DNA of 64,000 nucleotides from Phorcus lineatus (taxonomy: Eukaryota; Mollusca; Gastropoda; Trochida; Trochidae), in NCBI GenBank assembly GCA_921293015.1, contig OV121091.1, positions 23,978,839 through 24,042,838 of the forward strand. Reading direction: 5' to 3'. Positions 1 through 12,552 of the stretch are shown here, in pieces. The position numbers and the translations under genes were made by a program. Under the pieces are notes generated by a model. It searched no databases, was not told the DNA's origin, and worked only from the letters and a program-made list of their open reading frames with translations. Within the stretch, counting starts at the first letter, position 1; each line of letters opens with the position of its first letter.

Positions 1-137
1 ATGATAATATCCTTCACACATTCCTCTTCAAATAAGATTAGATTATTTGTTTTCAGTTAAAGTAAAAGTGTTTACCCACCATCACTTTTGAAAAATAATT
101 TGTGATTCAATTTTTAATCTGCAAGTGTTTTGGCAAT

Positions 138-216
138 ATGCGGTCTTGAACCCGTATACTTCATAGAACTCTATGCCCTATTCTGACGATCATACCACTG
201 GGCCACAGCTGCTGAG
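138..216 (-). repeat. tRNA-derived SINE head (tRNA-like)
   Basis: Read on the minus strand, this stretch has a pol III A box (TGGCCCAGTGG) followed about 50 bases later by a B box (GGTTCAAGACC), with tRNA-like spacing. The acceptor stem does not pair cleanly and no convincing anticodon loop is seen. A SINE head or tRNA pseudogene is therefore more likely than a working tRNA gene. The body would run leftwards into the AT-rich sequence below position 138; its 3' end is not clear. Confidence 0.55.
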
Positions 217-1002
217 ATGACAACCTTTAAATTTTAGCGCCTTAAATAACTAAGGTATGCTTTTTTGTGTACAATCATAATTAATTCACAGTTACTAAAA
301 AAAACATGGACCCCCCTCAACTCATTCCTACCCCTCTTTCACGTAATCAGTCAAATCAGCTTAATTAAAATCAGTTGACTGTTTATAAGAATAATAAAAC
401 CATTACCGGTCATAACCATTCTTAAACACCAGGGATTGGAGGATGGTTATGAGCATCTATGGTCACACTTAGTTAAATCAATGTAATCATATATACTGAG
501 CAGTTAATAAAACAGTTAAAACATGACAACCACCCCCTTCTGTCAATTTGTCTAGAGTATTTGATAGGATTCTGGATTGATAGGATTTATTTTCAATGAT
601 ATGTGAACATTTCTGAACACAACGATCTCATGTGACATCCAATGTCCAAACTTCATAGGCATGTTACATCTTCAAGGTTACATCATTTAGCATTGTGATG
701 TTACCAGGGTTTTTTGTCATTTCATTTGAGCAATGTAAATGTTAAATGCAATGTCAAAGCTTGGAGATGTCATTTAATTGAAGACAGAATAATGTGAAAA
801 ATCCACTGTCAAAATGAAATCTAGGAAATATTCCGTGCTCACACAGTGAAATAAACAAGCTTCCAGAATAATAGTGACAAGTCCATCCTCATATTCAAAA
901 TAAGGAACTTTTCAAACTAAAAAATATAATCTCCTATGTATTTCAGTTAAAACATAGTATTAAAGATTACCTTATAATAACAGTTCTTTAGACATGTATA
1001 TA
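217..1002. other. intergenic, no gene seen
   Basis: This is AT-rich sequence downstream of the epimerase gene. No open frame, RNA gene or clear repeat was recognised. Confidence 0.5.
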
Positions 1003-1008
1003 TTTATT
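1003..1008 (-). terminator. poly(A) signal of epimerase gene
   Basis: An AATAAA hexamer on the minus strand lies about 70 bases past the epimerase stop codon. It is the first such signal downstream and would give a short 3' UTR. Use of this site is inferred, not shown. Confidence 0.5.
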
Positions 1009-1074
1009 TTTCCAAAACCTTGAGAAATGTCCCAAGAAATAAATCAATCCTTCACTCTACCGCGTGATAATGTT

Positions 1075-4000
1075 TCATCGTTCTAGTGATGCTCTCTGGA
1101 GAGCTTCCTCCACCTCATGTCTCAGTTTGGCAATGTCCCTCCGCGGGTCATCACTGTTGACTAGAGCACTTCCGGACACAATTACGTTCGCTCCTGCCTG
1201 GGAACAATGAGACAACACCATAAATAAATTATCAGTATTTCTGAGAGTTTCGTCAAGGCTCAACTTTAAAAGAGTTGCACTCAACACAAATTTTGAATTT
1301 TGTGTCATGTTTACAGGGATGAGGATGGCATCGGTAATTAAATAAGGTCCATTGTAAATACTGGATACATTTGTTGTATGTATTGAAGGCTGATGACAGG
1401 CATTGCCAGAATGTTTCTGGTAAAGGGTTGCTATAAACTTTTAACATAATGATTCATAACTCTGAGTCTTACTTACCTCTGCACACTCACGGACAGTGGT
1501 CAGTCCAACCCCTCCGTCCACCTCGATGTCCATCGCTGGGTGCTTGTTGCGCAGGTACGACACCTGCAATAAGAAGTCACAAGGTGTTCCTGAGAGGAAC
1601 GAGAGCAAGGATACCAAAAGAGTACAAAGGTGACTAAAACATTATCTCTTTCGGTAAATAAATTTGAATGAAGCCATAAGCGCTGTAGCTTATAACTCTT
1701 TGCATGAATTTTATGATCTAACATTGACAATACACATATTAAACATTAGGATTTTGGGCAATCTCATTAAAATGAAATCTAAAATGCTCCACTACGTTAG
1801 TCGTATAGATCTCACTAGGCTCTGTTACTCGAGCCGTCAGATTTGCTTGTGACATAATTAAATCAGCCAATCATATCCTAGGGTGCAAGCAATTTATATT
1901 TGCTTATATATCCAAATGTATGTATTGTCAATATCTTTTAATTCATCCCGGCTCGGTTTGTTGGTCAAAAAAGTTAAATTGCAATTTTGCAATCTTTTGT
2001 AAAGCAATCTCTGCACACCTAAATTTAATGCTGTAGCAGACAGGACCAATCCAAAAGATATTTCTGGAATTTTTGATGAATAAAGTCTTTGTCTTTAAAT
2101 TGTAAAAAAAATTCTTGTAATTTAATTTATGGCCGTCGAGAGACATGCATTGTGATTGCTTGAAATTATATGCATCAAGCCAATGAGATCAAGAGGTCAA
2201 ATTGGAGTCAAAGGTGAACCCGATGGCTTGAGTAAAGGGGACCTTGTGATATCTATAATCTGCGTTACATAGTGCAGCAACATTTGATTTTATTTCATGA
2301 GATTGGATTTTGGTATGCGATGAATCCTTGATAATCATATATAATTAAAATCTGCTGGTCAAAGTGTGCCGTAAAGGGTTTTTTCATCATGTAATTTCTT
2401 TTGTTCTCTAGTGCAATAAATAGGTAATCATCCATGATGAACACCATGTATATGTAGTGTCACAATGCCAAACTCTAAAACAAATTCCCTGACAATCTCA
2501 TACATGCATTTAACCAAGATCCATTAGAGGCCACTCAATAACCACCTCCTTGAAGGCCTGATGAATTAGACATAATATTTCAAAATATATATGCTGCCAT
2601 CTCACCTTCTTCAAACAATCACTCATAAATTTCTGTCCACCAAATCCAGGATGGACTGTCATGATGAGAAGCAAATCGGAGAGATTCACCAGGTCGTCAG
2701 TGAGAACTTCCACTGGTGTGTCTGGATTCACTGCCAGTCCAACCTACATGAACACATATCATGATTAGAAGTTACTCTTTTAGTTCAAATGGTGAGATAT
2801 TGCATTTATCGGTTGTAGTGAAATAACATGAGATTCTACTATGGGAAATAACACTAATTGACATTTTCAAACAACAACAAATGCACGTGTCAAAGTGGAA
2901 CATGTGCATTTCCCTTCACATTGCCCATTTAAAAAAAAAAAAAAATGTGAAGGGAGGTCGCATCTTGAATAAGGCTTTTTACCTCGATCTGGGCACTTCC
3001 GTCTTACGATGATGCAATAAAACTCGCTTTTCACTAATTGAAGTAATGTAGCTCTAATTAAGAAGGTGACATACACGTAATTCCACTTTTAAATTGGAGG
3101 TTGGTCATTTATGAATACGTTACGAGTGATACATACCGATGTCACTTTATGAGTATGTTTATAACAGCACATATATCGAAGCTTGATATGTCTATGTGGA
3201 TTGCCTTGTTATATATTGTATATGACCTGTATCGATGTCTCCCGTGCTTGTGCAGATATCATGAGATGACAGTGATTTGAAAAGCATTGAGACTACTCCA
3301 GCCATAGAATGAACTTCATTAACGACTTTAGGGAATATAAATAAATGACTATACCTGTTATAAATACCAAACAAATATCTCAACTAATGAAGTAGAAAAT
3401 TTTTATATTTACACTTCCGGCCGCGCCACTCATGAAAATATCACTTTATACTTAACTCATGGTTGATGAGTTTACACGGTAAAGAGGGATGACAAGATCC
3501 ACACTTACAATGAAATACCTTAGAAATGTATAAAAAAACACATCTACAAATAAGAAGTTGATACCTTCAGTGCGTAAGTAAGATTTTAATTGAATAGGCT
3601 ACTATAGCAGTGCCTGGCTTTTATATTGTGTGTTGCAAAAAAATCTCTTTGTCTTTTTCTATTTAGAATGTAAACAGTTATACAAGACCTTCATGCCTGC
3701 CTCCTTGATCTTGCGCATACATGTCGCTGGATCTGCCGTGGCCTCGTAGTGGAAGGAATACATGTTGCCCCCTGCATCAGCTACTGGTTCAATCCACTGA
3801 AAAAAGGTCATTGCCATAATTGTTTTATTTTGAAAGAATTCACTTCGGTTCATTTTATTAAAGTAAGTTAACAATTATTCTTCTGCTATAAATAGAGTAG
3901 TCATGTTTGTGGCCATGTTTGTGTCTCAAGTAGAGACCTCTAAATCATTTGAATACATTTAACATTTGAATTTAACACACATCTGAGTAACATAATGAAT

Positions 4001-4485
4001 TATTCAAAATAAATTGGTCAACATTCATCATTTAGACAATCACTGGTGACAAGACTGACACAAGTCTAACGAAATACGGTCAAAGGGAAGTAACTCCTAC
4101 TGGCACAATTGGCACACAAATAGGCCTCTCATGAAAAGATCAATGACATTTTGTCAGGTAAAATAATAATGTTCAGATTAAAAACTCAATATCTTTATTT
4201 GGTTAAAAGTTCTGATATCAGATGTTATCATAATTAATGTACCTGTTCGGGTTTAGCAACCATCATGTGCATCTCAAAGAAAGCATCGGGCAATTTTCTT
4301 CTAAGGCATTTCACAACAGGATGGCCGAATGTGAGGTTGGGAACAAAATGACCATCCATTACATCCAAGTGTAAATAATCCGATCCACTGTCCATGAAGC
4401 GCTGACATTCTACGGCTAAGTTAGAGAGGTCTGCATTCAAAATCGACGGTGCAATTTTACACACACATCCCTTGGGGGCCGCCAT
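1075..4485 (-). CDS. RPE: ribulose-phosphate 3-epimerase, 5 coding exons
   Basis: Ribulose-phosphate 3-epimerase interconverts ribulose 5-phosphate and xylulose 5-phosphate in the cytosolic pentose phosphate pathway. Coding exons on the minus strand are 4485-4243, 3796-3689, 2743-2606, 1563-1477 and 1197-1075. Every intron is GT/AG and every junction is phase 0, giving 232 aa against 228 in human RPE. The start is the first ATG (MAAPKG), with in-frame stops just upstream. The TIM-barrel signature motifs are intact: [52 protein letters not shown] and ANVIVSGSA. By analogy to the family, metal ligands are H39, D41, H73 and D179, with D41 and D179 as the catalytic acid/base pair. The protein ends RASLER, close to the vertebrate RSLDR. 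Nothing suggests decay. Intron 2 carries a hairpin with an A15 loop (about 2911-2957). Confidence 0.97.
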
Positions 4486-5570
4486 GTTGGAATTGATCAA
4501 GGGCTATTATTGATTGTTTACCCCAGGCACCATGCGGCGTACGCCGCAAACAAAATTAAACCGGCGAACCACTTTCTTATCAACTAGCTTATGCTGAATG
4601 TTTATACGTCGCTTAATAGCGGGAAAAACGTTTCCTTGCAACATATTCTCAACATATTATTCACATGATTACTTTTAACTTTAAAATTTCCATCTGACTT
4701 ATAAAGATATAATTATATCGTATACAATGCAGCAAAGCCCATGTTTAGCGCTGTGTACTGTGATTATAAGTTTTGCCACTTGACTTTTTTTGGTATTGTT
4801 CATTGTTATTATAGAAATAGGATCTTACTATCTTAATTACACCAAAACCATTTCACGCTTTGCTTTTACACTGTGTATCTGTATTTCCTGCCAAATTATC
4901 AATTAGCATACTTAAATTTAGAGATTTGACTTTCTCTTTTTATATTTGATAATTATATTTTTATTTTGTTCCTAATACTCATCTTAGCTTGTATTGATTA
5001 TGAGTTAGATCGGGAATTGGAAGCTAATATTGCACAAAAGAAGCTATATTAAGTGCGCCCATCAGAAGCTAAGATTGTAATTTTTGAGTAAACTTAAAGT
5101 GTTTTTTTAAAAATGAAAACCTTTGGGTCAATAATTGATTTAATGAAATCATTTTTGCTTATGGAGTTCTCGCTATGTTTTCATAATCTTGTCCGTATTG
5201 ATAATGTACAGTTAGGATTGAGGCTAACAGCTTCAAATCCTGGATGGCCTGTAACACATGCAGGGGTAGAGGAGATGAGATTTAGGTTTTCAAATTCTTG
5301 AAGTTTATTGGATATTTTTTGTCGCTTTCAACAGAATCTGTTCCCAGGGTTGTCTGAACTGGTGCAACGCCGACAAGTACACCTTACATAAAGATGAAGA
5401 TGTCAAATTAAGTCTTCAGTGACAAATCTGGCTTCAAGATTGTAGTAATGTTTTATGTTGTTTTTTACTCGCCAAAAAGAAGTCATCACTAGTGGAATTC
5501 CAAATTAATTCCATAAATTGTTGCAAGAATAATGAAAGATGAAAACTTATTTTTTTACTTTGTACACACA
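4486..5570. other. epimerase 5' flank and intergenic
   Basis: This holds the presumed promoter side of the epimerase gene. A perfect 14-bp palindrome (GCGGCGTACGCCGC, 4534-4547) sits about 50 bases upstream of the start codon in otherwise AT-rich DNA. No TATA box was convincing. The remainder shows no gene. Confidence 0.4.
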
Positions 5571-5574
5571 GCTA

Positions 5575-5710
5575 GATCTCAACTACGCTTACATAAATAG
5601 ATAATACTAAACGACGTCCCGTTTAATAACAATTTCATGAAACGAGTGTGTGGTTTGGTATTTAACGGGCGAAAGCGGGATACTGATACCATTCACGAGA
5701 ATCATAAAAA
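5575..5710. repeat. fold-back repeat, 'aaatagataatactaaacg' family
   Basis: The start (AAATAGATAATACTAAACG) and core (CGAGTGTGTGGTTTGGTA, then GGGCGAAAGCGGG) recur in diverged form at 33950-34085 and 40440-40550. The core is partly self-complementary. This is a short interspersed, apparently non-coding element; its ends were not resolved. Confidence 0.5.
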
Positions 5711-5798
5711 TATAATGAAAAGGGGACTGAGTTAAGTATTTTTTACTACTCGCTGACTTATATAAAAGAAAAACCATAAACATTGCGGAGATTAAAAT

Positions 5799-6052
5799 TG
5801 CTGCCGCACCGCTAACATTTTGACGTCATGCTTAACGATTTTGACGTCATGTGACGTCTGTAGACGTCAGTCAACACGCGATAGATGTACTAAACGGCGG
5901 TATCTTCAACAGGCAGCTAATAATTAACTTTATTACTCTCCCGCAGGAGATACTGATAATAAATCTGCATTGTTATTACACATTGTGTCATGACATCGCG
6001 TTTTGTTTGTTTCTTTAGGTACGATGTCACATGATGTTAGCGGTGCGACAGC
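5799..6052. mobile_element. MITE with 20-bp inverted ends
   Basis: The termini TGCTGCCGCACCGCTAACAT (5799-5818) and its reverse complement with one mismatch (6033-6052) bound about 254 bases. Several TGACGTCA-type sites lie inside the left half. No open frame and no clear target duplication were found, so superfamily is unassigned. A non-autonomous DNA transposon is the likeliest reading. Confidence 0.6.
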
Positions 6053-6359
6053 AGTGGTAAGGTCGGCGATTTTCATTGTAACAAACTAATTAAGGGCCAA
6101 AAGGTTCATTTACGTTTATGAAACTTTTTCCGTTTTAATAATCCAGTTCCGCTTCCCAAACTTATGTTTTGATGACTAGTTTTGTATAAACCAACATGGC
6201 GACACCAATGTAGTGTGCCCCCCCCCCCGTACCATTTCACTAGAATATAATTAGTTATTGGAAACAATGGTTGGTTTTCATTTGCACCACTGCAATTAAT
6301 TTAACCTCATCCCGTGCACCCTTGCACCTTGTTTTCATTCATGCTTTTTAGAAAATATA

Positions 6360-6665
6360 AACTCACGGTCAAAAGAAACGCTACCATGTATTTAAATCTA
6401 GAGTGCAGAAAATCAAAAAGAGTGAAATTAAAAAACAAAATTTTTATTCATCAAGAACATGTGACGATATCATATGCATAAAAAATGCAACAAATCAGCT
6501 TCCGGTTTCAACGGCACAGTCTGCGATATTGGCCTGGGGGTCAAAAAGTCTATGTTCACTGTCATGACTGATCCCGGTGCAGGGAAATCCAGGTTCAGTG
6601 TGTTAAAAAAAGTTCACCTTAATAACGTGTATGCCCTCCCCTTGCATCAATTGACGCATTAACCC
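6360..6665 (-). pseudogene. Tc1-like transposase 3' relic
   Basis: On the minus strand, 6659-6618 reads NASIDARGGHTRY and then a stop. This is the typical C-terminal end of Tc1-family transposases (RGGHTRY just before the stop). No DDE catalytic motifs are visible upstream, so only the 3' tail of a Tc1/mariner element survives. The following bases to about 6360 are taken as its 3' flank and terminal repeat, with uncertain limits. Confidence 0.55.
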
Positions 6666-6971
6666 TCCGACATATATAATCATTAAGGGTTGTGTAAAAC
6701 GAAACTCGCCATTAAAACGTATACGGTCATGTAACCCGGATGTGAAGTTGAGACAAATATGAACGTAAAACAGTCTACACGTATAGACGGTAGCCTAACC
6801 TGTGTGGTAATAAGGAATGGATTTAAAATCTACATATATTCCTCAATCGTTGTACAAAGATAAATAATAATTATGCAACAAGGAATGTCTTTAACATGCT
6901 GCTTATATTAACTCGAACGACGTTATATTGGCACGAGCACTATACAGGAAAACACGTGGTTTGAAAAGATG

Positions 6972-7160
6972 CTAACCATTACATGTCGGCCGGCGAAGGT
7001 AATTCCCTAACAGATTCCAACTGTTCCAAACCTCTAATGGTTCAAAGCGATAGGGCTCTGGCAGACCCTCAAAGCTTTCATCGGAGCCCCTTGTCACTGA
7101 CACTAGTTTAAGGTAATCTCTACAGTCGCCATATTGTATATTTGCATCAGTTGACGTCAC
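6972..7160 (-). CDS. possible exon of an unrecognised gene
   Basis: An open frame of about 60 codons on the minus strand contains a PEPYRFEPLE motif. It resembles the PYxFEP motif that precedes P2X7-cytosolic-type domains in invertebrate proteins; this is a recollection of the family, not a search. No in-frame ATG starts it and no strong donor site was seen at its 3' end. It may be a fragment of a first exon, or chance. It abuts a TGACGTCACTTCC promoter-like motif. Confidence 0.22.
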   Translation of the reverse strand: MTSTDANIQYGDCRDYLKLVSVTRGSDESFEGLPEPYRFEPLEVWNSWNLLGNYLRRPTCNG

Positions 7161-7220
7161 TTCCTGGATCGGTTAAAAAAAAAGAGTTTTCTCCGGTCGT
7201 TTCCGTAAAACAAAATGGCT
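7150..7220. promoter_or_regulatory. CRE/ETS promoter-like site
   Basis: TGACGTCACTTCCTGG (near 7153-7168) joins a CRE palindrome to an ETS core, a pairing typical of animal TATA-less promoters. A well-placed ATG follows at about 7215 on the plus strand (CAAAATGGCT, reading MAYTLRNGVIG...). The frame closes after about 20 codons unless spliced. Direction of transcription is not known. Confidence 0.35.
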
Positions 7221-7229
7221 TATACGCTA

Positions 7230-10200
7230 AGGAACGGCGTAATCGGTACACATTTTTCTCTTCTGTGGTCTTTATCATAAAATGAACATTACTTTATATT
7301 TTATCTGTACGACAATAAATTAGATGTAACATAGAAAAAATGTTGTTCAATCATGTTTAGTGTACATATATCACCAGGGAGTTGCACTTCAAAAAACGCG
7401 TTCCCTACTTATGCACTTAAGGAGGCCTGGTTATAAATTTAATATCCGTTGCGCAACGCTAAACTTGGCCTATGAGTGCAGTTACACAACCTAGTTAAAA
7501 CTAGCTGTAATGATTCGTCATTACATCTAGGGAATAACTGATTGGGGTCATGTTGTGATGACCTTTGACGAACTTTGAACCGACCAATAGAATTAGGACT
7601 GGAACTCTGCCTTGAACGTGCTTTTGTCACATGTTGTCGTTTGCCCTATGTTTGTAAAAAAAAATTGTAAAGGTACCATCAAAATATCTATGGTACGAAT
7701 AACGCAATGAACAACTTGTAACTACTTTTAAACATTAATAATTGAAACGTCCAATGATCCGACGACTGCTGTTCTACGAAAAAAATAATAAATTTTCATA
7801 GGGTCACCACCTTTAATTTTTTTATTCATTGTGAGATGATAGAACAAATGAATAATGATTGGATTTTCCATTTTTTGAGATCTAGATAATACTAAAGTTT
7901 CCTAAGCATGTTTTGTAAGATTATTACTTAGATGCAAAGTATTTTATCAACTTGACAATACAGCACAGATGTTTGGCCTGAAACACACGAAAGACGTTAA
8001 TGCAGGTCACATGTTCAGCGTCTACACTGGGTACACGAATCAAGCATAGCCAAGATCACCGTGTTGAATGTAAAATCATCACGTAGCGGAAATGGACTAG
8101 GAAGGGCTTATTTGTAATTGTGTCAGACATGCCGCTATGAGTGTTGATTATGAAATGCATCCTTGTTTCAGGTTTTGGAGGTTATATACATTCTTGTTTC
8201 GTGACTTGAATGATACTTCCAATTAATTCATTTACAAATTCAAAAATTTCCTGCATTTGCAAAATGTAAATGGTTTATCCTAGGTTTATATGTAACATCT
8301 TTCATATTAAATATTGTGGTACTTTTACGCATATATAAAGCTTGACGAATGTATTCTGCAAGGGAATGGAACCTTGTCCAGTCAATGAGGAGACTTTCTG
8401 CGGCATTTATTCGTGTTTACGCCCATTACTGATCGACTTTTTTTGGTTTTCTTACTAACCTTTTGTGATCTTACTAACTGACCTGTACATAGTGGTGTTA
8501 CAGTAATAGTTTTCCGACCAAGGATTTACTACGAAGGTTTGTTTAAAAAATAATAAATTCGGTAATTATTTTTTTCACCGACTTTTGAGAAATCTCTTCC
8601 TAGACCGTTTGGAATTCAGGGATTAAATGTGAACAGAAATGATGCATTACATGGATACATCGTGTGAAAACAAAGAAAACATCCCAAGATTGTCAATTGA
8701 ACACAGAGAACATGCTATTCGTATGGTGAATTAACAACATGCAACAAAAAGCTCATCCTGGAGTAAATTCAAATCTACAATAACAGTAAAGGACTCCAAA
8801 CAGCATGAAATTACTTATTTGCCGTGTATGATACATTAACGACAATCACTCAACGATGACATTCGATGGTGAGTGTTAGCAACATCATTAGCATCCTGCT
8901 ACAACAGCATATTTTTGCATCCGCATAGCTCTTACAATAGAAAGGCTCTGCGACAATGCGGATATAAACGTGCTGTGGTATCATGTAGACTAAGATTTAG
9001 TCTATGAAATATTCCAATAATTTACTGTTCCTTCATCCATTATATTCTTTTCGTCGGGCTCTTAATATAATGTGTATGCAGTCGAATTTAGATTTGCTGA
9101 ATGATGACCTAGACTGTATTGAAGGCTTCTATTAAAAACACAGTCATGAAGCAGGTATCATGGTGCTTCAGTAGATTTACCACTATACCATTTCGTCTTA
9201 CTCAATCCAGGATATGATACTGAACCCTTCGAGAACATAAAGGATGAACATGGCAGTAAGGAAGTTTATGTATCAGGCCGTAATTTCACAAAGCTCCCTT
9301 AGTGCTGAGAGTACCCTTAACCCTTACTTGTAACATTGAGTAAAGACCACCTTAATCTTAAGGAGCTCTATGTTAGTGGGCAAATTGAAACAAGCAGGTT
9401 GAACTGGGGGGCATATAGAATATTCATGTACATCTTGACTGTGTAACTACAGAGAATTGACTATTAAAAGTAATGAATAGTTTCACTAACAAAGGGTTAT
9501 AATAATTTGATCAGTCGAAATATTGTCTTCAAAGACAAATTCCTTTTTTTATTATTCATTACATGTCTTTCTTGTTGACTTCTCACTACTGTTTCGATAT
9601 TTTGAAGTCGATATTGATATTATACGGATGTTCAGTCATATTGATTCCAGTGGGAAAAATTCGACCAGAGCTTTATGTACAACAGCTTGGTCCATCTTTC
9701 TCACGACATACACACAACGGGGTTCTCAAAACCCCTTCCACGCGATTTGCCAAAATTTAGAATATTGAAAAAGGTAAACAAGCCATTTATGATCGAATGC
9801 CTACATCTCTCATACATTTAAATTTTCAATAGAGATATTATTCTACAAAGTTTATATCATGAGGCAAATATGTCACTTTTTTAAATGAGCAAAATATGAC
9901 AACACTCCATTCAGTAGTATTCATGATAATTATTATCTTAAAAACAATGAAGTATCACTACTCAGAAAAAACCCGAATTTTTTTCCAAAACATGATAGAA
10001 ATCGTATTAGCCATTTTCATAGTCCCGCTTCATGACTGTGTATTTAAATAAAAGCCTTTACTACAGTCTAGGGTAACATTAAGTAAGTCTAAATTAACTG
10101 AATAGGAGCCCGAAAAGAAAAGAAAATATAGATGAAGGAAATATTTCATAGACTAAATTTTAGTCTACCATTTTCAAAGCCAAATGCTCGGTACATCGAA

Positions 10201-11764
10201 TCGCGAAAAATTCGCAATTTGGCAAGCAACATGTGAAATCATACACCCCTCAAGATGACATTTACTCTGAATTAACACCCACTTCTTAAGAATAAAAGCA
10301 AGTGGAATGATTTCTTATTGGTATGAGATAAATAAATAATTACTAAATTATTAAAAATTTAAATCTCATGGTTCATAATCACAATTTATTTCTTCCCCTA
10401 TTACTTTAAAACCCCAATAAAACAATAACAAATCTTTCGCAAACAATGACAACCCCAGTACGTGTTGAAACAATTTCGACCAAATTTCCGCCTAAACGCG
10501 ACTATTAATAAATAAGTATTAAAAAGCGGCGACAGATCGGGCCAGGTTTAATGCTAATCATTGAAGGCTTTAGTCGCAGGAAATTACCCATCGCGTCTGG
10601 GGGAAGTTATTCTCATTAAACTGTCATTAATTATTCACACCTTCTGTCTTGACGTTTCAAACTGATGCAAGCAGCTGTTTTGTCCCACAGTCGGTTTGTC
10701 ACGTCCGTTTACCATGATACACAAGCGTGAACGGCAGCTTCCACCTCGTTGACGTTGGATGAAATTTAATCAGAGGAAGGCAATCTTGAGATGAAAATGG
10801 CTATTAACTAACGACTCAAAGACTTGATAAACTTCTTCTGCCTATATTCTTCTCATTTTGACGTTTTTCAACAACAAACGAGTGGATTATCAACGAGCTT
10901 TTCTACTCTTTTGAGTTTATAAACTACGCAATTCTCATATGGAAGAATTTTGAGTAATCCGAAAACATTAAATTTGAGATTTGAAATTGAAGTCCTGAAT
11001 CATTCCTGAATTGAGCCCGCTCAATTATATTGATCAAACAATCAGAATCGGATAAATGCCAATTTGTTTTAGAAAAAAGGAATCATCGAAATATTATCTT
11101 AATAATGAATAACTTGTAGATAAAGATATTTTTTCTGGATTAACTAGGTTTTTTTCTATTTAAGAATTTCATAAATTTAACTTATTTTACAAACTTTCTC
11201 CGATTTCGGTTTATTTATCGACTTTTATTTCGAGGTTCCGATTATAATGTCTGCTTGCATATCTCGAAAGGGAGAACTTTGGTCTTCATGGAATGGTTTT
11301 TAGATTTCATACTGCTATATCAGCATATATGTATATGTGAAGCTTCTACAATAATGTAAACATACGCTGGTTTAGCAACATGATTAGATGGATGAAATAT
11401 ATCTTCATTTTGCGTCATTTCTGCATACTTTCAACAAAAGTTTTGATCAACCATTGCAGAAAATAATTGCAACACTTTTTGACCAGGTTTTGGCATTAAC
11501 ATTTTTTCCTTCTTGTAAAAAGATCATTTTCTTTGCTTCTTCGATATCATAATTGCACATATTATTTTGATAAAAACAAGAACATAGAACAATTTCATTC
11601 ATGTAACCACTCATTGCCAGGACGTATATGTTACGAGCAGGTTTACCTTCAACCAAACGTGCCTTCTGACAGAGGCTTCACAATAATACAGCATAATGAA
11701 ATGTAAATCAAGTCCTATCATCCTACATGTATTTGAATTAAAGCCTACTGAAATGATTTCATCT
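7230..11764. other. long intergenic stretch
   Basis: No exon, RNA gene or transposon was recognised in these 4.5 kb; the open frames are short and lack codon-like content. One portion (about 10480-10760) is richer in GC, with homeodomain-like TAAT cores, and stands out as a possible conserved regulatory element of the neighbouring homeobox gene. Confidence 0.4.
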
Positions 11765-12552
11765 ACCTGAGAAATATTCAACTTTCTTATCATCTATACC
11801 AGAGAAATATGAACCTTTCCTTATCATCCATACCAGAGAAGTATTAAACTTTCCTTATCATCTATACCAGTGAAATATTAACCTTCCCTTATCATCTATA
11901 CCTGAGAGATATTAAAACTTTCCTTATCATCTATACCAGAGAAATATTAACCTTTCCTTATCCTCCATACCAGAGAAGTATTAAACTTTTAAACTTTCCT
12001 TATCATCTATACCAGAAAAATATTAACCTTTCCATATCATCTATACCAGAGAAATATTAAAACTTTCCTTATCATCCATACCAGAGAAATATTAACCTTT
12101 CCTTATCATCTATACCAGAGAAATATTAACCTTTCCTTATCATCTATACCAGAGAAGTATTAAACTTTCCTTATCATCTATACCTGAGAAATATTAACCT
12201 TTCCTTATCGTCCATACCAGAGAAATATTAACCTTTCCTTATCATCTATACCTGAGAAATATTAACCTTTCCTTATCATCTATACCAGAGAAATATTAAC
12301 CTTTCCTTATCATCTATTCCAGAGAAATATTAATCTTTCCTCATCATCTATACCTGAGAAATATTAACCTTTCGTTATCATCCATACCAGAGAAGTATTA
12401 AACTTTCCTTATCATCTATACCAGAGAAATAATTAACTTTCCTTCTCATCCATACCAGAGAAATATTAACCTTTCCTTATCATCCATACCAGAGAAGTAT
12501 TAAACTTTCCTTATCATCTATACCTGAGAAATATTAACCTTTCCTTATCGTT
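11765..12552. repeat. 34-bp minisatellite, about 22 units
   Basis: Tandem copies of a roughly 34-base unit (consensus contains CCTTATCATCTATACCAGAG followed by AAATATTAA) run head to tail with about 22 full units and a partial one. Units differ by a few substitutions (CATCCATACC, CCTGAG, GAAGTATT) and small indels. Variants are interleaved rather than blocked, which suggests unequal exchange over some time. Nearly every unit carries a TTATC (GATAA) core. Confidence 0.92.

Noticed and set aside
11765-12552. Regular repeats resembling a CRISPR array
   Set aside because: Units abut directly with no unique spacers, and the genome is animal; it is a minisatellite.
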